DNA from: Paenibacillus woosongensis
GTDB taxonomy: Bacteria > Bacillota > Bacilli > Paenibacillales > Paenibacillaceae
DNA: 64,000 nt
Assembly: GCF_030122845.1 (NCBI RefSeq)
Contig: NZ_CP126084.1
Span: 3,534,001-3,598,000 of the forward strand
Reading direction: 5' to 3'
The notes under the pieces were generated by a model. The model saw nothing but the letters and a program-made list of their open reading frames with translations. It ran no database searches and was not told where the DNA came from. The translations under genes were made by a program, and so were the position numbers. Below, one piece after another: positions 15,005 to 23,890 of the stretch; position 1 is the first letter of the stretch, and each line of letters opens with the position of its first letter.

Positions 15005-18000
15005 TTACAATCTCTCGAGCATTACCCGTGAGCCCTCCCCGCCGCTTTCCGCCGGGATGACGATCAGCTTGCGGGCTAATCTTGCCCGAAGCTCGGCCAC
15101 GTGGCTTATAATCCCAACGGATAAATGATCGTGATGGAGATGCTCCAGTGAGGTAATCACCGTATCCAGCAGCTCAGGGTCCAGCGTGCCGAAGCCTTCG
15201 TCCAGGAAAAAGAACTGCAGCGGGTATTGGCCGCGGAGCTGAATCTGCGCCGATAAAGCCAGAGCGAGCGCCAAGGAAGTGAGAAACGTCTCCCCGCCGG
15301 AAAGAGTAGCTACCGGACGTTTCACCCCGCCGTTCGCATCGTCGCAAATGACAAAACCTCCGCCGGAATCGCATTCCAGCGCATATCTCTGATTCGTCAG
15401 GAACCTCAGCCTCTGCGATGCCGCTTGGCTGACGTTCATCAACTGCTCCTCCGCTACGTATTCCACAAACGCATTTCCGCGCAGGGAGGACTGCAGCTTG
15501 GCCAGCAGACCCGCTTCATGCTCCCGCTTCAGGCGGACTTTCTCGAGCTCCTGCCAGCGGACATGCCGTTGTCCGAGGTCCTCCAGATCACGCTGCGACC
15601 TCGCCTTCAGCTGCAAAGCAGCCTCATCCTGCTCCTTCGCATGCCGCAGTGCTTCGCAGCATTCCTGCCACTCCGCCTCAGTCACCATCCGGCCTTCCAG
15701 CTTAACCTCGAGCTCCTTGAGGCTAATCAACAGCTCGCGTTCGGCATCCCGGTGGGATTGGATTTGCTCCTCCATGGAGCTCATCTGCTCCTTATCCATA
15801 ATAGCTTCAGCAACTTGCTGCTCGCTATCGAACGGGGAAACCTTAAGCTCAGCCTGCCACTGCTTCAGCAGCCTCACTTCCTGCTGCCGGGCGTCCGTGG
15901 CGGCCTGCTGCGCGAGTACATCCGCCTGGCTGCAGCGCTGGCGCTCCGTCTCGGCTTCCGCTTGGCGGCGTTTGCCCGCCTCGGCCTGCGCCCGCAGCCA
16001 GTCGATTCGCTGGCGGGTACTCTGCAGCAGCTCATCTGCCGATTCCTCACCGATCCATGCCGTCAGACGCATCTTTTTGTCACGAAGCAACTCCTGTTTG
16101 CCCTGCTCCTGAAGCTCCCATTGCAGCAGCGACTTGTCAAGCTCGGCGATGTCTTTTTGCAGCTGGGTAATATTCGCTGTTTTCTCTTCAATAAAAGGAA
16201 TGCTTAGAGACAGCCGCTGTTTGATATCTTCCGCAGCCTGATCCCGCTCATGAAGCTGCTCCATGCGGATGACCGCCTCCTCCGGCGACAAGCCCGGATG
16301 CTCCAGCTCCCATTCCTTCATGAGCCTAGCCAGCGCTTCGCGGCACTCGCGGCTATTCCCCTGGGACTGCTCAGCCAGTTGAGATATTGAAGCCGCCTCC
16401 GCTGCCGCGGAAGCCCGCTTCGTCTGAATTTCGGCCAGCTTATGAGTCAAGGTCTTGACGCCGCGTTCCAAAGCTGCGAATCCCTCGCGCCATTCGGCCT
16501 GCCCGCTCTTCAATTCCTCATATCGCTGTGCTAGTACAGCTATCGTCTGCGCTTTCCCGGACAGATCATCCTCTAATTCGCCGGCAAAATCAGAGCCATC
16601 AGCATGCAGCGAGGGTGCCGGAAAGGCTGCGGCTTGAGACGCGGCTGCTTCGCGGCATGCAATCGCAGCAGACGAATCCTCTTCGAGAACTGCCTCCAGC
16701 GTGCTGGCCAAGCTGCCCAAAGCATCGGAATCCCTCGATGTCGCATAGCGTAAATCACGGGCTTGTACCAGCAACACGCCAGCCTGCTCCAGCTCCGACT
16801 CGCTGTTCAGCGAGCCCTGCTCCTCCAGCTTAGGAGCAACCGGAGACGGATGCTCTGTCGAGCCGCATACCGGGCATGGACAGCCTTGGCTTAAGGCTTC
16901 GGCCAAGCGCAATGACCATTGGTGCTCATCCCGCTCTTTCGCGGTGCGCTTCAAAGTCGCTTCATAGCGCTCGATCCGCTCGGCCAGCCCGGCAGCCTCG
17001 GCAGCAAGCCCCGCCAGCCTCGACCCGGCTTCCCAGGCCTTCTCCGACAGAGCCAAACGCTCACGTACCAATCCGGCTTCCTCCTGAGCCAGCGCCTCCA
17101 AGCGGTCGCTGGCTTCCCTCGCCTTCGCAAGCTGCTTGTTCTCCTCCGCCTCCGCCTTGCTCAACGCTTCGCGGGCACTGTAGATCCCCTGCTGCCGGGA
17201 TATCGCGTCCTGCAGGCTGCGCCGCTCGGAGGCTTTCACTTCGTTGCTCTTGAGCTGCTCCTCCAGCTCCTGCTTGCGCTGCTGCGCTTTGACCAGCAGT
17301 TGCTCCTGCTTAAGCAGCTCTTCGCCGAGCTGCCGGTGCTGCGCGCTTGCCTGCTCGCGCTGGGCCGCAAGGCCCCTCGCCTCCGCAAGCAGCTGCTCGC
17401 ACTCCGCCTGCAGCACCTTCGCCTGCTCGAGCTGGTCCAGCCGCAGCAGCAGCGCCGGCTCCTCTCGCCCGAGCTCGGCCGCAGCCGTCTCTGCGGCCTC
17501 CGTCGCGGCGCGGGCGCGTGCCGCCGCGGCCTCCGCCGCCTCGCGAGCTTCGGCAGCCGCGGCGGCACGCGCAGCGGCGAGCTGCTGCGCTTCTTGCCAG
17601 GCCGCGAGCGCCGGCCTGATCCGCTCGGCAGCAGCCGCGGCCGCGAGCCGCGCTTCCAGCTCGGCGACGGCGCCGTCCCGCTCGCGCAAAGCGGCAAGCT
17701 GCGCGGCACGCGCGCTGCGCTCGAGGCTCAGCTCGCGCACCTTCGCGAGCTGGTCGCTGCGCTGCTGCGCGTGATCGAGCTCGCGCCGGCGCGTCTCCGC
17801 TAGCGCCGCAGCCGCTTTGAGCGCAGCCTCGGCCTCGCGCAGCGCTGCTTCCGACGCGTCGCCGAGCCCCTGCTGCTCTGCAGCGAGCTCTTTGAGCGCT
17901 TGATCGTTCTCCTTCACCTTGCGGCTCAATTTCTGGGCCAGCAGGTCGCCGTATTTCTCCAGATGGAACAGGCGCTGCAGCATCGCTCTGCGCTCCGCCC

Positions 18001-18490
18001 CCTTCAAGGAGAGAAATTCGGCGAACTTGCCCTGAGGAAGAACGACTGCACGGGTAAAATCATCCATTTTGAGGCCGATTTTCTCTTCGACGCAGCGCGT
18101 GACCTCGGCCAGCTTATCCGCCACGACCTTCTCGCCCTCGGGCGATATTTCAATGAAGCGGCTAACTGTGTTGCTGACCGAAATATCACCTTGGCGCTTG
18201 AAGCGGCGCTCTACCCGGTAGCGCTCCTCGCCTTTTGCCGACATCAGCTCGAAGGTGAAAGCTACAAACAGCGAATCCTCCGAATGGTTCATAATCCCCT
18301 GTGTTCCCCCGGAAGCTCGGCCGACTTTGCCATACATCGCCAGTGTGATGGCATCGAGAATCGTAGATTTGCCGCTGCCGGTCGGACCGAAAATGCCAAA
18401 CAGCCCGGTGTCGCATAGCGCTGTGAAATCAATTTCCTGCATGCTTCGATAGCTCTGCAGGCCCGATAACTTCAGCGAGATCGGCTTCAT
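15005..18490 (-). CDS. sbcC: Exonuclease subunit SbcC (Rad50-like)
   Basis: This SMC-like ATPase works with SbcD to cleave hairpins and DNA ends. The product is 1161 residues. Walker A is GPTGSGKST (about 35-43), a long coiled coil is interrupted by a zinc-hook CPVCG at about residue 538, and the ABC signature LSGGETFL lies at about 1063, followed by FLDEGFG Walker B. Residues about 210-340 are extremely alanine/arginine-rich with very GC-rich codons, unlike the flanks, though coiled-coil heptads persist. The start overlaps the sbcD stop by 4 bases. Confidence 0.96.
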   Translation of the reverse strand: MKPISLKLSGLQSYRSMQEIDFTALCDTGLFGIFGPTGSGKSTILDAITLAMYGKVGRASGGTQGIMNHSEDSLFVAFTFELMSAKGEERYRVERRFKRQGDISVSNTVSRFIEISPEGEKVVADKLAEVTRCVEEKIGLKMDDFTRAVVLPQGKFAEFLSLKGAERRAMLQRLFHLEKYGDLLAQKLSRKVKENDQALKELAAEQQGLGDASEAALREAEAALKAAAALAETRRRELDHAQQRSDQLAKVRELSLERSARAAQLAALRERDGAVAELEARLAAAAAAERIRPALAAWQEAQQLAAARAAAAAEAREAAEAAAARARAATEAAETAAAELGREEPALLLRLDQLEQAKVLQAECEQLLAEARGLAAQREQASAQHRQLGEELLKQEQLLVKAQQRKQELEEQLKSNEVKASERRSLQDAISRQQGIYSAREALSKAEAEENKQLAKAREASDRLEALAQEEAGLVRERLALSEKAWEAGSRLAGLAAEAAGLAERIERYEATLKRTAKERDEHQWSLRLAEALSQGCPCPVCGSTEHPSPVAPKLEEQGSLNSESELEQAGVLLVQARDLRYATSRDSDALGSLASTLEAVLEEDSSAAIACREAAASQAAAFPAPSLHADGSDFAGELEDDLSGKAQTIAVLAQRYEELKSGQAEWREGFAALERGVKTLTHKLAEIQTKRASAAAEAASISQLAEQSQGNSRECREALARLMKEWELEHPGLSPEEAVIRMEQLHERDQAAEDIKQRLSLSIPFIEEKTANITQLQKDIAELDKSLLQWELQEQGKQELLRDKKMRLTAWIGEESADELLQSTRQRIDWLRAQAEAGKRRQAEAETERQRCSQADVLAQQAATDARQQEVRLLKQWQAELKVSPFDSEQQVAEAIMDKEQMSSMEEQIQSHRDAERELLISLKELEVKLEGRMVTEAEWQECCEALRHAKEQDEAALQLKARSQRDLEDLGQRHVRWQELEKVRLKREHEAGLLAKLQSSLRGNAFVEYVAEEQLMNVSQAASQRLRFLTNQRYALECDSGGGFVICDDANGGVKRPVATLSGGETFLTSLALALALSAQIQLRGQYPLQFFFLDEGFGTLDPELLDTVITSLEHLHHDHLSVGIISHVAELRARLARKLIVIPAESGGEGSRVMLERL

Positions 18491-19671
18491 ACTTCCTCCT
18501 CCTCTTCGATGCCGGCAGCTTCATCTTCAGCCACCAGCGACATAAACAGCTCCACCAGCTCCTCTTCCGGCTCCGCTCCGCCGCTTTGCCGCTGGTAAAA
18601 TTTGCGGAACAGCTCGTGAACCGGCATCTGGGCGCGCGAGGCAGCCGCCGTCTCCTCGGACCGTCCCGGATACACCGGGCGGATATGTACAATTCCCTCA
18701 TGAGCCTTGCGGAGCGTCTGGATATCGCTCATCGACATCGCTTCGGTCAGGCTGATCTCAAGGTCGATGAAGGCGTTGTTGTCCCGCCCCTCATCAAGCC
18801 AGCGATGAGCCTCTTCCAGGCCGCCGCGGCATGTCCAGCGCACCAGCGGGCGCCCGCTGCTGAGAAACAGTTCTTCCATTTTCGGAATCTCACCAGGAGC
18901 TGTATCCAGCAGCATCACCGATTTCGCCTGCCCGGCCTCCGAGAAGCTGTAGGCAAGCGGGGAGCCGCTGTACCGGATCAGCCCGCTGCCCTTGACAAGC
19001 TGGGGGCGGTGCAAATGCCCCAGCGCCGTATACTGTGCTCCCACATCCAGAACCGAAGGGTCTACCGTGTACGCGCCGCCGACTTGGATCGGCCGCTCGG
19101 AGTCCGATTCTACTCCGCCCAGCACATAGATATGGCTCATGGCCAAATTCACAGTGTCTGGCCGAAATTCCTGGGCCAGCTGCCGCATTAGCTTGCCGAC
19201 CTTGGCGCTGTAGGCCGAGCGCAGCTCCCGTTCGTCCCCGTCCTCGGCCAGCAATTCGGATAATCTCGCTTCCGAGGGGTAAGGCAGGGCCGCGATGACC
19301 GCCCGTTCTTTCGTACGCGGCACGTCCACGATCACGCTTCGGGAACTGGGCAGACCCACCAGCGTAATGCCGCGCTGTGCGACAAGCGGAGAAACGGCAG
19401 AAATGCGCTCGGGCTGGTCATGATTCCCGGCGATAACGACAAGCTGGCAGCCGTTGTCATTCAGACGGGCCGCGGCATCGTAGAACAACCCCTCGGCAGC
19501 CGCAGGCGGGTTGACGCTGTCGTATACGTCACCGGCCATTAATATCATATCGACCTGCTGATCGCGGGTAAGCTGGATAAGCTCATCCATAAACATCTCC
19601 TGTTCCCTAAAACGGCTTCTCCCCTCCAGCGTCCGTCCCAGATGCCAATCTCCCGTATGCAAAATGCGCAT
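18487..19671 (-). CDS. sbcD: Exonuclease subunit SbcD (Mre11-like)
   Basis: This is the Mn-dependent nuclease partner of SbcC. The product is 394 residues with metallophosphoesterase motifs GDWH (D8, H10), GDVYD (D48) and GNHD (N83-H84). The ATG at 19671 starts MRILHTGDWHLGR and has GGAGGGGG upstream; the open frame before it reads into the end of addA in another frame and is not coding. The C-terminus is acidic (EEEEEV). It lies 25 bases after addA and overlaps sbcC, so addB-addA-sbcD-sbcC is one repair operon. Confidence 0.96.
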   Translation of the reverse strand: MRILHTGDWHLGRTLEGRSRFREQEMFMDELIQLTRDQQVDMILMAGDVYDSVNPPAAAEGLFYDAAARLNDNGCQLVVIAGNHDQPERISAVSPLVAQRGITLVGLPSSRSVIVDVPRTKERAVIAALPYPSEARLSELLAEDGDERELRSAYSAKVGKLMRQLAQEFRPDTVNLAMSHIYVLGGVESDSERPIQVGGAYTVDPSVLDVGAQYTALGHLHRPQLVKGSGLIRYSGSPLAYSFSEAGQAKSVMLLDTAPGEIPKMEELFLSSGRPLVRWTCRGGLEEAHRWLDEGRDNNAFIDLEISLTEAMSMSDIQTLRKAHEGIVHIRPVYPGRSEETAAASRAQMPVHELFRKFYQRQSGGAEPEEELVELFMSLVAEDEAAGIEEEEEV

Positions 19672-19696
19672 TTCCTGTTCCCCCTCCAAATTGAAA

Positions 19697-22600
19697 CTAC
19701 TGCGATGATTCCTGCAATTTGACCGCTTCCCCATGATCGAAAAAGTACAGCCATTTCTCATCGACCTTGCGGCCCATGATCTGTTCAATCGCTTTGGCGT
19801 ACAGCTCAAGCTGGAAACGATAGGTTTCCGCCAGCGCAGGCACGCCTCCCTGGTGCTCCAGCACCCGGTCGCTTTTATAATCCAGCAAGTACAGCTTATC
19901 CCCGACAGCAAACAAGCAGTCGATAATCCCTTGAATCAGCACGGTCTCTCCGGCCAGTTCCTTAATCGCCAGCCGTTTCCCGTCCGCTTCAGCCTCATCT
20001 GCGACGCCCGCTGTAGCCGAAGCGAACCGCGGGTAAGCTTCCTCCACAGACAGGCCGTAGCTAAACGGCATCTCCCGCCGAATCCAATCAGCCTGGCGAA
20101 GTAAAGCGCCCAGCGGGCTTTGCAAAAATCCGGCAACCCGCGCAGTATCCATTTCCGCGCTCTGCTCCCGGGACATGATCTGCAGCTCCACAAGCTGCTG
20201 CAGCGTCCGGCGAACCGTCTCTTCGTCCGCCTTCTGGTCAAAAGGAAGATGCTGCATGAGCATATGATACGCCGTTCCCCGTTCGGTCGGCGTCATCCGC
20301 TTCTCCTCCATAAACTTCGGACGGCGCAAATGCAGCTTGTATTCGGCCTTCTCTTCAAGAACGTTCCGCCGCTCCATGCGCGCTTCCTCTACGGCGAGCC
20401 AATCCATCGGCGGCTCCTCCTGCATGGCCAAAAGCGTCTTCATTTCGGTAACTGATGTCTTGGCCGAAATCCGGCCGGCCATTTCGTAAGGGTAGTGCCA
20501 GTCCAGCCTTGCCTTCACGGCATCTTCGAACCTCGTATCCTCCGACGGGCGGACGGGTACGGGACCGCCGGCTATCAGGGCCTGCAGCATAGCCTTCTCC
20601 TCCGGCGCCCAAGCTTTGGCCGCTGCCGCTTGTGCAAAGGCAGTCACAAACTGCTCGGCGGCAATGAAGCCGATCACCCAGTCAGGACCGCTTCCCTGTC
20701 CATAGTCCGCAGCAGGCTCCGGTAACCCGGCGAAATCGCGAAGCTGCGCCGCAGCCGGGTGGCGGATTAAGGAAGGCCCGATCCAATCCAGGTAACTGCG
20801 CCCCCGGGCAATCAAATAATCAGGAAGCTGCTCGGTGCCGTTCGCCAGAATACCTCCCCATGACTCCACCGATTTGGCCAAATCTTTGACCGAGGAAATC
20901 AGAATGAGTTTGTCTTTAGGCCTGGTCAGCGCCACGTACAACACTCGTATTTCCTCGGCCAGCAGCTCCAGCTGCGCCCGGCGGCGAATCGCCAGATTCG
21001 GAAGCGTGGGATAGCTCACCCGCGTATTCTCATCGACGAATTTAGGCCCGTAGCCCATTTCCTTATGCATCAGGAACGGCGTATTCAAATCCTGCCGATT
21101 GAACATTTTGGACAAGCCCGCCACAAAGACGACCGGGAACTCCAGCCCCTTGCTTTTGTGGATGGTCATAATCCGGACGGCATCCTCCTGTTCTCCGGCA
21201 GAAGCCGCCGCGCCAAGGTCACCGCCGTTCTCCCGCAGCCTCGTAATATATCTTAAAAACCTGAACAGGCCGCGCGCGGCTGAGGATTTCTCGAATTGTC
21301 TAGCCCGGTCAAGAAGGGCCCGCAGGTTCCCCTGCCGCTGAGCTCCTCCCGGCAAACCGCCGACCCAGTCCAAAAATCCGGTTTGCCGGTAAATGTCCCT
21401 AATCAGGTCGCCAAGTTCACCCTCCCTGGCTTTATTCCGCCAAGCTTCGAGCTGCCCCGTATAGACGATTAGCCTGTCCCTTAACGTAGCGTGCTTTACT
21501 CCGGCCTGAGCTGCCGAGTGCTCTGCGGTCCAAAGCTCGCCCGGCGCCGTTCCAGCTTCGCCGCCCTTTTCTGCTGAGGATGCAGCTGCAAGTGGACCTT
21601 TAGGTTCATCAGCCAAGACTTCTGGCGCCAGCAGCCCGCTATTCCTGATCTCTGCCATCGTCTCTTCCGCAGCCTCTGCCATAGCAGCTGTCGAAGCTTC
21701 AGCCGAAGCCCATGACGCAGCCTCCGCCCCTGCCTCTGCCGAAATTTCAGCAGTAGCCACCACCCCTGCCATATCCGTCTCTTCCGGGCCAATATAAGCC
21801 TGCACAGCCTCATAGAAATTGCCTTTTGGAGCAGCAAGACGTATTTCAGCCAGCTCCTCCTCGGACAAATTGCAGAGCGGCGAACGAAGGACGGCGGCCA
21901 GCGGAATATCCTGCATCGGGTTATCAATGACCTGGAGCAGGGACATCATCGTTTCGACCTCAGAGGCGTCGAAATACCCCTGGCTCACTTCTCCATAGGC
22001 CGGGATGCCTTCCATCCGAAGCTCCTCCATCATAGCGGGAGCCCAGGTCAATGTAGAGCGGAGCAAAATGACCATGTCCCGGTATTCCACGGGACGCAAG
22101 CCCTTCAGGTGTTTATCGTAAATGCGCAGAGGCTTCTGCCGCATCTCCCGTATTTTGGCCGCAATGGCCCGGGCCTCCAGACGAACCGCCTCCAAATCAG
22201 CAAGCTCCTCGTCGATTCTCGCTCCGTCTGACTCGCCCTCCGCTGCCGGAGTTTCACCCTCCGCGGCCGCATCGCCGCTCCGGTCGATCAGTAGCAGCTC
22301 GGGGCGGTAGTCCTCCCCGTCATTGTCAGGGTAGCCTTCCCCATACACAAGCTCCGAACGGGAATCATATGCAATTTCCGCAACAGTCTCATTCATGACT
22401 TGCCGGAAGACATAGTTGACAGCATCGATCACTTCCCGCCGGCTGCGGAAATTGCGGGCAAGGTCAATTCTAAGCCCTTCCGCCGACGCATCCCCGCCAT
22501 AGCTCCGGTACTTCTGCAGGAATAGTCCAGGCTCAGCCAGCCTGAACCTGTATATGCTCTGCTTCACGTCGCCGACCATAAAGCGGTTGCCCGGCTCCTG

Positions 22601-23890
22601 CCGGGAAATCAACCGGACGATATCCTCCTGCACCGTATTCGTATCCTGATATTCGTCAAGGAGCACCTCTTCGAATTGCTGCTGATATTCTAGCGCGGCA
22701 GCGGAGGGTACGACCTTATCCCATGTTGAATCCGGATGGCGCAGAATTTGCAGGCAGTAATGCTCAAGGTCAGAGAAGTCGAGCCAGCCTTTGGCCGTTT
22801 TCTCCTTGCGGTACCGCTCGGCGAATTCCATGACGAAAGAAGACAGCTCGGCCATCAGCGGAGCCATCTGGTTCATCTCGTCCAGAAACGCCTCGGGCGA
22901 GCGGCCGAACAGCTGCGTGCGCAGCTCTATGAGTGTCTTCTTTGCTTCCTCGCGGAGCGTTTTGACCCGCTCCTGCAGTGTCGGATCGGTCTGATCCTTC
23001 TTGCACGGCTTCAGCTTGCCAAACGCGATGGCATCGAATTTCCCATGCAGCAAAGACCACTGCCCTTCATGAACGTAAGCCAGCATCAGCTCGACCATCG
23101 CGATGTCCTCTTCCAGAGTGGCAGCGTAAGGCTGCGGTCCGCCAGGGGACAATGCGATCGCCTCGGCCTGCCGCAGCAGCTCCCCAGCTCCTTCGAGGGT
23201 CAGCTTCGCATCGCTCAGTATGCTGCTGACCCACAAGCTTTTCTCCAAAGCCTCCACGCTAGGAGCGGCAAAGGCCTCTGCGGCCTGCCGCAGCCAAAAG
23301 TCCGGCCACGGATGGCTCCGCGAGAAATCGTACAATTTCTGCACCAGGAAAAAAACAGCATCGTCGCTGCGTTCTCCGCCAAACCAGTCCACCAGACGCA
23401 AAAATGGGCTGCCCTCCCGCTCGAGCGCATATTTCTCCTCAAACAGCTCCTCGAGCACTTCCTGGCGAAGCAGGGCGGTCTCGCTTTCCGATGCGATGCG
23501 GAATCCGGGGTCAAGCGGGATCAACGTATAATAGCGCTGGATCACTTCCATGCAAAAAGAGTGAAGGGTCGTAATCGAAGCACGTCCCAGCATGGCAAGC
23601 TGCCGCCCCAGATGCTCATTCGCAGGATTCCGGGACAGCTCCTTCTCTAGCGCCTCCCTGATGCGCTGCCTCATTTCCGTAGCGGCCGCTTTAGTAAAAG
23701 TCGCAACAAGCAGGCGGTCCACGCTAAGCGGCTGATCCGTGCTGCACAGCTTTCGGATGATGCGTTCCACCAGCACTGCCGTTTTGCCCGAGCCGGCCGC
23801 TGCGGCGATCAGCATATTGCTTCCGGACAGCGATATCGCTTTCCATTGATCGTCGCTCCAGTAGCTGCCCGGCGGCTTCGGTATGCTCAT
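19697..23890 (-). CDS. addA: Helicase-nuclease AddA
   Basis: This subunit of the AddAB complex processes double-strand breaks for recombination and responds to Chi. The product is 1397 residues. It has UvrD-like helicase motifs: Walker A AAAAGSGKTAVL (about 30-41), DEYQDTN (about 410-416) and VLYVALTRPKDKL (about 980). The C-terminal nuclease has GIIDCLF and LLDYKSDR at about 1318-1340. It is longer than the usual AddA of about 1230. Most of the excess is an alanine/glutamate-rich low-complexity insertion at about residues 702-800. It overlaps addB by 4 bases. Confidence 0.96.
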   Translation of the reverse strand: MSIPKPPGSYWSDDQWKAISLSGSNMLIAAAAGSGKTAVLVERIIRKLCSTDQPLSVDRLLVATFTKAAATEMRQRIREALEKELSRNPANEHLGRQLAMLGRASITTLHSFCMEVIQRYYTLIPLDPGFRIASESETALLRQEVLEELFEEKYALEREGSPFLRLVDWFGGERSDDAVFFLVQKLYDFSRSHPWPDFWLRQAAEAFAAPSVEALEKSLWVSSILSDAKLTLEGAGELLRQAEAIALSPGGPQPYAATLEEDIAMVELMLAYVHEGQWSLLHGKFDAIAFGKLKPCKKDQTDPTLQERVKTLREEAKKTLIELRTQLFGRSPEAFLDEMNQMAPLMAELSSFVMEFAERYRKEKTAKGWLDFSDLEHYCLQILRHPDSTWDKVVPSAAALEYQQQFEEVLLDEYQDTNTVQEDIVRLISRQEPGNRFMVGDVKQSIYRFRLAEPGLFLQKYRSYGGDASAEGLRIDLARNFRSRREVIDAVNYVFRQVMNETVAEIAYDSRSELVYGEGYPDNDGEDYRPELLLIDRSGDAAAEGETPAAEGESDGARIDEELADLEAVRLEARAIAAKIREMRQKPLRIYDKHLKGLRPVEYRDMVILLRSTLTWAPAMMEELRMEGIPAYGEVSQGYFDASEVETMMSLLQVIDNPMQDIPLAAVLRSPLCNLSEEELAEIRLAAPKGNFYEAVQAYIGPEETDMAGVVATAEISAEAGAEAASWASAEASTAAMAEAAEETMAEIRNSGLLAPEVLADEPKGPLAAASSAEKGGEAGTAPGELWTAEHSAAQAGVKHATLRDRLIVYTGQLEAWRNKAREGELGDLIRDIYRQTGFLDWVGGLPGGAQRQGNLRALLDRARQFEKSSAARGLFRFLRYITRLRENGGDLGAAASAGEQEDAVRIMTIHKSKGLEFPVVFVAGLSKMFNRQDLNTPFLMHKEMGYGPKFVDENTRVSYPTLPNLAIRRRAQLELLAEEIRVLYVALTRPKDKLILISSVKDLAKSVESWGGILANGTEQLPDYLIARGRSYLDWIGPSLIRHPAAAQLRDFAGLPEPAADYGQGSGPDWVIGFIAAEQFVTAFAQAAAAKAWAPEEKAMLQALIAGGPVPVRPSEDTRFEDAVKARLDWHYPYEMAGRISAKTSVTEMKTLLAMQEEPPMDWLAVEEARMERRNVLEEKAEYKLHLRRPKFMEEKRMTPTERGTAYHMLMQHLPFDQKADEETVRRTLQQLVELQIMSREQSAEMDTARVAGFLQSPLGALLRQADWIRREMPFSYGLSVEEAYPRFASATAGVADEAEADGKRLAIKELAGETVLIQGIIDCLFAVGDKLYLLDYKSDRVLEHQGGVPALAETYRFQLELYAKAIEQIMGRKVDEKWLYFFDHGEAVKLQESSQ

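Noticed and set aside
17236-17803. Several overlapping plus-strand frames in the GC-rich part of sbcC
   Set aside because: They arise from the alanine/arginine-rich coiled-coil codons of sbcC and encode low-complexity Ser/Ala/Arg or Leu/Arg strings.
19671-19911. N-terminal extension of SbcD into addA
   Set aside because: The extension overlaps addA in another frame; the ATG at 19671 has a strong ribosome site and gives the conserved start.
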